Source of the DNA: Sphingomonadaceae bacterium
GTDB taxonomy: Bacteria; Pseudomonadota; Alphaproteobacteria; Sphingomonadales; Sphingomonadaceae
DNA length: 64,000 nt
Assembly (NCBI GenBank): GCA_029268145.1
Contig: JAJUHA010000007.1
Coordinates: 31,378-95,377, forward strand
Reading direction: 5' to 3'
Positions 59,647 through 64,000 of this stretch are shown piece after piece. A model generated the notes under the pieces. That model saw only the letters and a list, made by a program, of their open reading frames with translations. It had not been told where the DNA came from and did not search any database. Position 1 is the stretch's first letter. Every line of letters starts with the position of its first letter. A program made the position numbers and the translations under genes.

Positions 59647-60129
59647 TCAGGCCGGGCGGGCCGAGGTGAGGCGGTAGAAGATCCCGCTCTCGTCCTCGCC
59701 GGTCAGCTCGAGCACGCCCTCGACCACGATGGCGTTCTCGATGTCGACCGGGAAGGCGGTGTCGGCCCTGACCTCGATGAACTGGGCGGGGCCGGCGTGC
59801 ATGTGGAAGGGGCAGCCCGGCGGGTAGGCGAGCAGCACGAAATGGCGCTGGCGGGCGGCATTCTCGAGCGGCATCATCCAGCCCGCGACCCGGACGCGCC
59901 GGCCGGCGAGCGCCTTCACGGCGGGCGGGAAGACGGGTTTGGCGCGCAGATAGCCCTGCGCGTCGGTGCGCGTCGTCTCCTTCGTCGATTCGAGCAGCTG
60001 CCAGGAGATGCCGCCCTTCGGCGTGGGGGCGGGCTTCCACACATCTTCGACGGGTGCGCGGCCGCCATCCTGGAAGGCAGGCGCCGGGGCCGCGGCGGCG
60101 AGAAGGAGGAGGGCGAGGGCGCGGGACAT
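59647..60129 (-). CDS. Exported DUF3299 protein
   Basis: A 160-residue protein with a Sec signal peptide (MSRALALLLLAAAAPAPAFQ) and the DUF3299 pattern ISWQLLES...VFPPAVKALAGRRVRVAGWMMPLENAARQRHFVLLAYPPGCPFHMHAGPAQFIEV. The Cys in the PGCPFHMHAGP loop with neighbouring His suggests a metal site. It is the last gene of a transcript with an ABC ATPase and a His-rich permease, 7 nt after the permease stop. Such neighbourhoods have been linked to metal (zinc) handling in other proteobacteria; here this is inferred. Confidence 0.85.
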   Translation of the reverse strand: MSRALALLLLAAAAPAPAFQDGGRAPVEDVWKPAPTPKGGISWQLLESTKETTRTDAQGYLRAKPVFPPAVKALAGRRVRVAGWMMPLENAARQRHFVLLAYPPGCPFHMHAGPAQFIEVRADTAFPVDIENAIVVEGVLELTGEDESGIFYRLTSARPA

Positions 60130-60136
60130 GGGGTGT

Positions 60137-61423
60137 CTAGTGGGCGCGGGCGAGGGTCGCTGCAAGATCGGCGCGGAAGACGGCAGCGGCGGGCAGCAGC
60201 GCGGCAAGCGCGCCGAGGCCGAGCGCACCGGCAAGGATGGCCAGCTCTGCGGGCAGGACGCCAAGGCCGGTGACGCCGATCCCGGCGAGCGCCGGGAAGG
60301 CCCGCGCCGCCAGCTCGACCGCAAGATGGCCGATGAGGAGGCCAAGGAGCGCGCCGGCGGCGGCGACAAGCAGGCCTTCCAGAAGGACGGTGCCGAACAC
60401 CGTCGAGGGACGCGCGCCCATGACGCGCAGCAGCGCCAGATCCCCGGCCCGCGTCCGGGCGGCAGCGAGGAGGACGGTGAAGATCGAGAGCGCGGCGGCG
60501 GCGGCAATCAGGAGCGCCAGCACCCGCGCGCCGGCGATCGCACCCGCGAAGAGGGAGAGGAACCGCGCCGTCTCCTGCGCCGGCACTGCGGCCTGGAGCG
60601 CGGTCTGGCGGTTGATCGCGGCGGGCAGGCGGATGGCGGCGGCCGGAGAGGCGAAGCTGACGAGGATCGCCGTGACGTCCGCTCCGGGCGCGGCGCGGGC
60701 GGCGAGCGGCGGGCTGGCCGGCGCGACAGGGCCATGGGCGTGGTCGTGCGCGCCATCCCGGGCATCGCCGTGCGCGTGGCCCGGGGCCGACGGTTCGGGG
60801 TGGGCGATGCCGTGGACGTCCCACACGCTCTCGACCGACGTCAGGATCAGCCGGTCGGCGACCGTTCCCGTCGGCGCGAGGATGCCGGTGACGGTGAAGG
60901 GGGCGTGATCGTGCGCCATCGCCTCCCCGCTGTCGGCGCCGAGCCCATGGCTGCCGAGGAACTTCTGGCCCGGGGCGGCCCCGGTCCGGCGGGCGACCTC
61001 GGCGCCGAGCACGGCCTCCATCGGCGCCCGCCACGGCCGGCCCTCGGCCAGCCGGCTGCCGTGGAGGTCGAGGAAGGCGGGCTCGGTGCCGACGATGCGG
61101 AAGCCGCGGAAACTGTCTCCCAGCGCGAGCGGGATGGCCCGGGCAACGCCCGGGTCGGCGCGGAGCATGGCGAGGGCGGCGAGCGGGACATTGCCGGTCG
61201 GCTGGTCGAGGTGGAAGATGGCGGAGAGGATGAGCTGCAGCGGCGAGCCCTTGGCGCCGACCACCAGGTCGATTCCGGCCGAATCCCGGGCGAAGCGATC
61301 CTCGACGCGGGTGGAGACGAGGAGGAGCGCGACCAGCGACGCCACCGCGAGCGCGAGCAGAAGGACGTTGAGGAGCGACTGGCCGGCGCGGTCGCGCAAG
61401 TAGGCGAGCGCAAGCCCGATCAT
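60137..61423 (-). CDS. ABC transporter permease, FtsX/MacB type, with His-rich loop
   Basis: A 428-residue permease. One N-terminal transmembrane helix, a large periplasmic domain (about residues 40-290) and three C-terminal helices give the MacB/FtsX layout (LFAGAIAGARVLALLIAAAAALSIF, ALLRVMGARPSTVFGTVLLEGLL). The periplasmic domain contains the His/Asp-rich stretch PGHAHGDARDGAHDHAHGP near residue 215, a likely metal-binding loop. ATG 61423 overlaps the ATPase stop (ATGA). It probably acts mechanically on a periplasmic substrate and does not form a simple channel. Confidence 0.9.
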   Translation of the reverse strand: MIGLALAYLRDRAGQSLLNVLLLALAVASLVALLLVSTRVEDRFARDSAGIDLVVGAKGSPLQLILSAIFHLDQPTGNVPLAALAMLRADPGVARAIPLALGDSFRGFRIVGTEPAFLDLHGSRLAEGRPWRAPMEAVLGAEVARRTGAAPGQKFLGSHGLGADSGEAMAHDHAPFTVTGILAPTGTVADRLILTSVESVWDVHGIAHPEPSAPGHAHGDARDGAHDHAHGPVAPASPPLAARAAPGADVTAILVSFASPAAAIRLPAAINRQTALQAAVPAQETARFLSLFAGAIAGARVLALLIAAAAALSIFTVLLAAARTRAGDLALLRVMGARPSTVFGTVLLEGLLVAAAGALLGLLIGHLAVELAARAFPALAGIGVTGLGVLPAELAILAGALGLGALAALLPAAAVFRADLAATLARAH

Positions 61424-62082
61424 GCGCGCGCTCCGGCGATCCGGCCATCGGCGCCGAGCAGGATGGCGCGCGGAAAGCGCGGCCTGAGGCGGGAATCATG
61501 GGTCACGACGAGCAGCGCTGCACCCGCCGCGCGGGCGGAGTCGAGGAGGAGCGTTGCCGCGGCGGCAGCCGCCCGATCGTCGAGCGCGGACGTCGGCTCG
61601 TCGGCGAGGAGCAGCCGGGGCTCGGTGACGAGCGCGCGGGCGAGCGCGGCGCGCTGCGCTTCCCCCTGCGAAAGCTCGCGCGGGAGCCGGCCCGCCAGTG
61701 GCGCGATGGCAAGCCGGTCGAGGAGGGTGGCAATCCGCGCGGGATCGGCGGGAAGGCCGGCCAGCTTGCGGGCGAGCGCGAGGTTGGCGTGGACCGAGAG
61801 CGCGGAGACGAGGCGGAGCGACTGGAAGACGATGGCGATCGTCCGCCGGCGGAGATCGTCGCGCGCGGCGGGCGCCAGCGCGTGCATCGGGGTGCCATCG
61901 ACGAGGATGGTGCCGGCCTGGGGTGTCAGCAGGCCGGCGATGAGCTGGATGAGGGTCGACTTGCCCGAGCCGGACGGGCCGAGGAGCAGGCAGGCCTCGC
62001 CCGCGGCGAGCGCGAAGCTCAGGGGTCCGACGCCGCCGCCCCCATTGTGACGGTAGCTCGCGTTGCCGACTTCGAGAAGCAT
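61420..62082 (-). CDS. ABC transporter ATP-binding protein (LolD/MacB-like)
   Basis: A 220-residue ABC ATPase. Walker A GPSGSGKSTL is near residue 36, Q-loop VFQSLRL, signature LSQGEAQRAALARAL, Walker B LLLADEPTSALD, switch His LLVVTHDSRL. The size and sequence fit the LolD/MacB ATPases that pair with FtsX-type permeases. ATG 62082; an AT-rich palindrome lies 10 bp upstream. It is the first gene of a three-gene transcript. Confidence 0.93.
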   Translation of the reverse strand: MLLEVGNASYRHNGGGGVGPLSFALAAGEACLLLGPSGSGKSTLIQLIAGLLTPQAGTILVDGTPMHALAPAARDDLRRRTIAIVFQSLRLVSALSVHANLALARKLAGLPADPARIATLLDRLAIAPLAGRLPRELSQGEAQRAALARALVTEPRLLLADEPTSALDDRAAAAAATLLLDSARAAGAALLVVTHDSRLRPRFPRAILLGADGRIAGARA

Positions 62083-62091
62083 GACTGGCGC

Positions 62092-62102
62092 GATAAAATA
62101 TC
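62092..62102. promoter_or_regulatory. AT-rich palindrome GATAAAATATC before the ABC operon
   Basis: An AT-only island (GATA-AAA-TATC, perfect 4-bp dyad) in strongly GC-rich DNA, 10-20 nt before the ATPase start. It may be the -10 region of a transcript with a very short leader or a metalloregulator (Zur-like) site overlapping it. Its dyad is too short to assign. Confidence 0.35.
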
Positions 62103-62210
62103 ATCCAGCGCGGTTGCAACCCTGGCAAGGAGCATTGGCGCCATGCCTCACCGCGCCGGCCGCGCGCCCTGCCCAGCAGCCGGCGGCCGCCGGAAGGTGG
62201 CCGGCTTTCG

Positions 62211-64000
62211 CTAGCGGATCCAGGCCGATGCGCGCGGGCGGGAGTCGGGGCGGCCGGGCTCGAGGAGCGAGTAGACGACCGCATTCTCGGTGACCCGCTG
62301 CACATAGGACTTCGTCTCGGCGATGGGGATCGCCTCGATCCAGTCGATGACGGCCTCGGTGGTCGCCATGCGGCGCGGATCGCCGTTCTGGGCGATGAAG
62401 CGCCGGACATTGCCGATGCCGGCGTTGTAGGCGGCGGCGGCGAGCATCCAGTTGCCGAGCCCGTCCCGCCGAATCCCGAGATAGTCGCTCCCGAGGAGGA
62501 TGTTGTAGCCCGGGTCGGCGAACAGGCGCTGGGCACTGAACGGGAGCCCGAGGCGCCTTGCGACATCAGCGGCGGTTGCCGGCATGAGCTGCATGAGCCC
62601 GCGCGCGCCCGCGGGTGACAGGGCGTAGCGGTCGAAGCTCGACTCCTGCCGCGCGATGGCATGGGCGAAGATGAAGCGGTCCGCCGGCACGGGGGCGGGA
62701 AGGCGCGGGTAGGCGAGGTCGAACAGCGAGAGATCGCCCTGCGGACGGGCTTCGCGCCAGAGCCAGACGGCAAGGTCGGGCCGGTTCAGGCGGAGCCCGA
62801 GCTCGGCCGCCGCGCGCCGTTCGGCGGGCGTGGCAAGCCCTGCGGCGAGAGCGCGGACGAAGGGCGACTGCCGCTCGCCATCGCCCATCCGGCCGAGGAG
62901 AAGGAGCGCCCGGGCGAGCGGCAGGGCTTCGACGCGGGCCCGGATCTCGCCGGGGAGCGGGGCCGGGGCGGGCGCGGGGAGCTTCGGCTGGCGGCCCAGC
63001 GCCTCGGCGGCGAGCTGGCCGTAGAAGCTGTCGAAATGCTCGGCCGCCCGCTCATATGCGGCGGTTGCCGCGGCGCGGTTGCCGCGCGCCTGCTCCGCCC
63101 GGCCGAGCCAGTAGTCGCCGCGCGACCGGCTGATGGGCGTCTGCACCGCCTGGCCGAAGCGCGCGAAGTGGCGCGCGGCCTGCTCGGGCCGGCCATTGGC
63201 CCGCAGCGCGAGGAAGCCGGCGAGCCATTCGGTGTCGGAGAGGTCGACGCGCACGCCGAGCGGCAGGGCGAGCGTGCCCGGGCCGATCACCATGCCGTGG
63301 TTCGCGAGGATCCGCTCGGCGAGCGCGGAATCGCCCCGGCGCCACGCCGCCCGGGCGAGCGCCAGGCGGCGCTGGAGCCAGGTGCGGGGTGCCGTCAGGG
63401 TCGCCGGATCGATCGGCGCCGTGGCGAGGAGCGCTTCGGCGGCGGCGAGCCCCCGGTTGCGCTCGAGCCACAGCGCGCGGTCGTGGACGAGGCCGGCGTG
63501 GGTGCGGAACTTCGCAGGCAGCGAGGCGGCGCGGGCCTCCGCATCGGCGGCACTGGTGCGCAGCGCGATCCGGGCGGCGGCGAGTGTGCGCTGGTCCTCC
63601 GCGAGCAGGGGAAGGAGGCGCGCGGCAGCGCTGGTCTGGCCGGCCCAGAGAAGGGCGTCGGCGCGCGCGGCATGGTCGGCCGGGCTCAGGAAGGCGCCGA
63701 AGCGGGCGAGGAGTTCGCGCTCCAGCGGCTCGGGCACGCCGGTTGCAACCCATGCGGCGCGCGCCTGGTCACGCGCGACGGCGACCCGCCCCGGCTCGGC
63801 GGCGAGCAGCAGGGCGAAGCGCGCCCGGCCGGCGGCAGTCTCGGGCTGGATGGCGGCGAAGACGCGCCGGGCCGTCGCGTCGGGGGTGAGCGCGGGATCG
63901 GCGGCCTCGGCCTCGACCCGCCGGCGGATGTCGGCATGGTTGGGAAAGCCGGGGCTGGCGGCGAGCCACGCCGCCGCCTGGTCGAGGGGGAGCCGGGACC
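62211..64000 (-). CDS. Soluble lytic murein transglycosylase (5' end outside window)
   Basis: The frame is open from the right window edge (64000) to TAG at 62211-62213, giving 596 residues of a Slt70-like enzyme without its N-terminus. A long helical superhelix (repeats such as AAARIALRTSAADAEARAASLP and GDYWLGRAEQARGNRAAATAAYERA) is followed by the SLT catalytic domain: the catalytic Glu in IARQESSFDRYALSPAGARGLMQLMPATA, then PGYNILLGSDYLG and AAAAYNAGIGNVRRF, and the end VQRVTENAVVYSLL. It cuts peptidoglycan glycan strands to anhydro-muropeptides in the periplasm. The GTG at 63737 is internal, not the start. Confidence 0.93.
   Translation of the reverse strand, partial: SRLPLDQAAAWLAASPGFPNHADIRRRVEAEAADPALTPDATARRVFAAIQPETAAGRARFALLLAAEPGRVAVARDQARAAWVATGVPEPLERELLARFGAFLSPADHAARADALLWAGQTSAAARLLPLLAEDQRTLAAARIALRTSAADAEARAASLPAKFRTHAGLVHDRALWLERNRGLAAAEALLATAPIDPATLTAPRTWLQRRLALARAAWRRGDSALAERILANHGMVIGPGTLALPLGVRVDLSDTEWLAGFLALRANGRPEQAARHFARFGQAVQTPISRSRGDYWLGRAEQARGNRAAATAAYERAAEHFDSFYGQLAAEALGRQPKLPAPAPAPLPGEIRARVEALPLARALLLLGRMGDGERQSPFVRALAAGLATPAERRAAAELGLRLNRPDLAVWLWREARPQGDLSLFDLAYPRLPAPVPADRFIFAHAIARQESSFDRYALSPAGARGLMQLMPATAADVARRLGLPFSAQRLFADPGYNILLGSDYLGIRRDGLGNWMLAAAAYNAGIGNVRRFIAQNGDPRRMATTEAVIDWIEAIPIAETKSYVQRVTENAVVYSLLEPGRPDSRPRASAWIR

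Overview
The window comes from a very GC-rich (roughly 70%), densely packed alphaproteobacterial chromosome. The Sphingomonadales are the best guess. The evidence is a GTTC-N7-GTTC LexA box in front of uvrA, the alphaproteobacterial families Usg, SapC, PhaR and DUF1285, an xseB-ispA pair, a hopanoid operon, a homogentisate operon under a MarR regulator, and a TonB-receptor remnant. This placement is inferred from gene content and not from a marker phylogeny. Most gene junctions are ATGA/GTGA overlaps, and several convergent pairs overlap at their 3' ends.

Left part (1-22 kb). A cytochrome P450 cut by the window edge is followed by a coupled alpha/beta hydrolase. A minus-strand run follows: xseB, ispA, coaD, a periplasmic cyclophilin, queA and tgt (isoprenoid, CoA and queuosine functions), with a 14-bp tandem repeat at the 3' end of ispA. 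Next come an alcohol dehydrogenase, a cytochrome b561, a SapC protein and an FAD-dependent 2-hydroxyacid dehydrogenase. A polyhydroxyalkanoate group has phaR opposite a short PhaC-like protein and phaA. Housekeeping genes follow (GST, GNAT, DUF1285, Nudix, CCA-adding enzyme), then an aldo/keto-reductase fold protein without its catalytic tetrad, tRNA-Ser(GCU), and an exported diheme cytochrome / beta-helix pair.

Hopanoid region (21.6-31.9 kb). A sulfotransferase and a beta-propeller lipoprotein are translationally linked to hpnA. hpnB lies on the opposite strand. hpnC, hpnD, hpnE, squalene-hopene cyclase and hpnG form a tight operon ending in an overlapping msrB. Together they can turn farnesyl diphosphate (from ispA) into squalene and hopene and process the C35 side chain. 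hpnH is not in the window.

Middle (31.9-41.8 kb). This part holds a truncated 3-hydroxyacyl-CoA dehydrogenase, a large unrecognised protein with an internal duplication, nadA, katG and SOS-regulated uvrA.

Accessory stretch (about 41.85-45.87 kb). Base composition drops and the genes are unusual: a CBS-pair protein with a HEPN-like C-terminus, then on the other strand a GAF-phosphoribosyltransferase fusion, a membrane-anchored LuxR-type regulator, a small helical protein and a four-helix membrane protein. The stretch ends abruptly in the 3' fragment of a TonB-dependent receptor, which suggests insertion or deletion. This is the best place to look for an undescribed system.

Right part (46.7-64 kb). 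It contains purU, an exported PCMT homologue and two VOC proteins. The tyrosine/homogentisate operon follows: marR, hppD, hmgA and fahA, with a palindromic operator candidate before hppD. Then come a SnoaL-like protein, a universal stress protein, a RidA-aminotransferase pair, an M3 peptidase, Usg, an ABC transporter with a His-rich permease plus a DUF3299 protein, and a lytic transglycosylase cut by the right edge.
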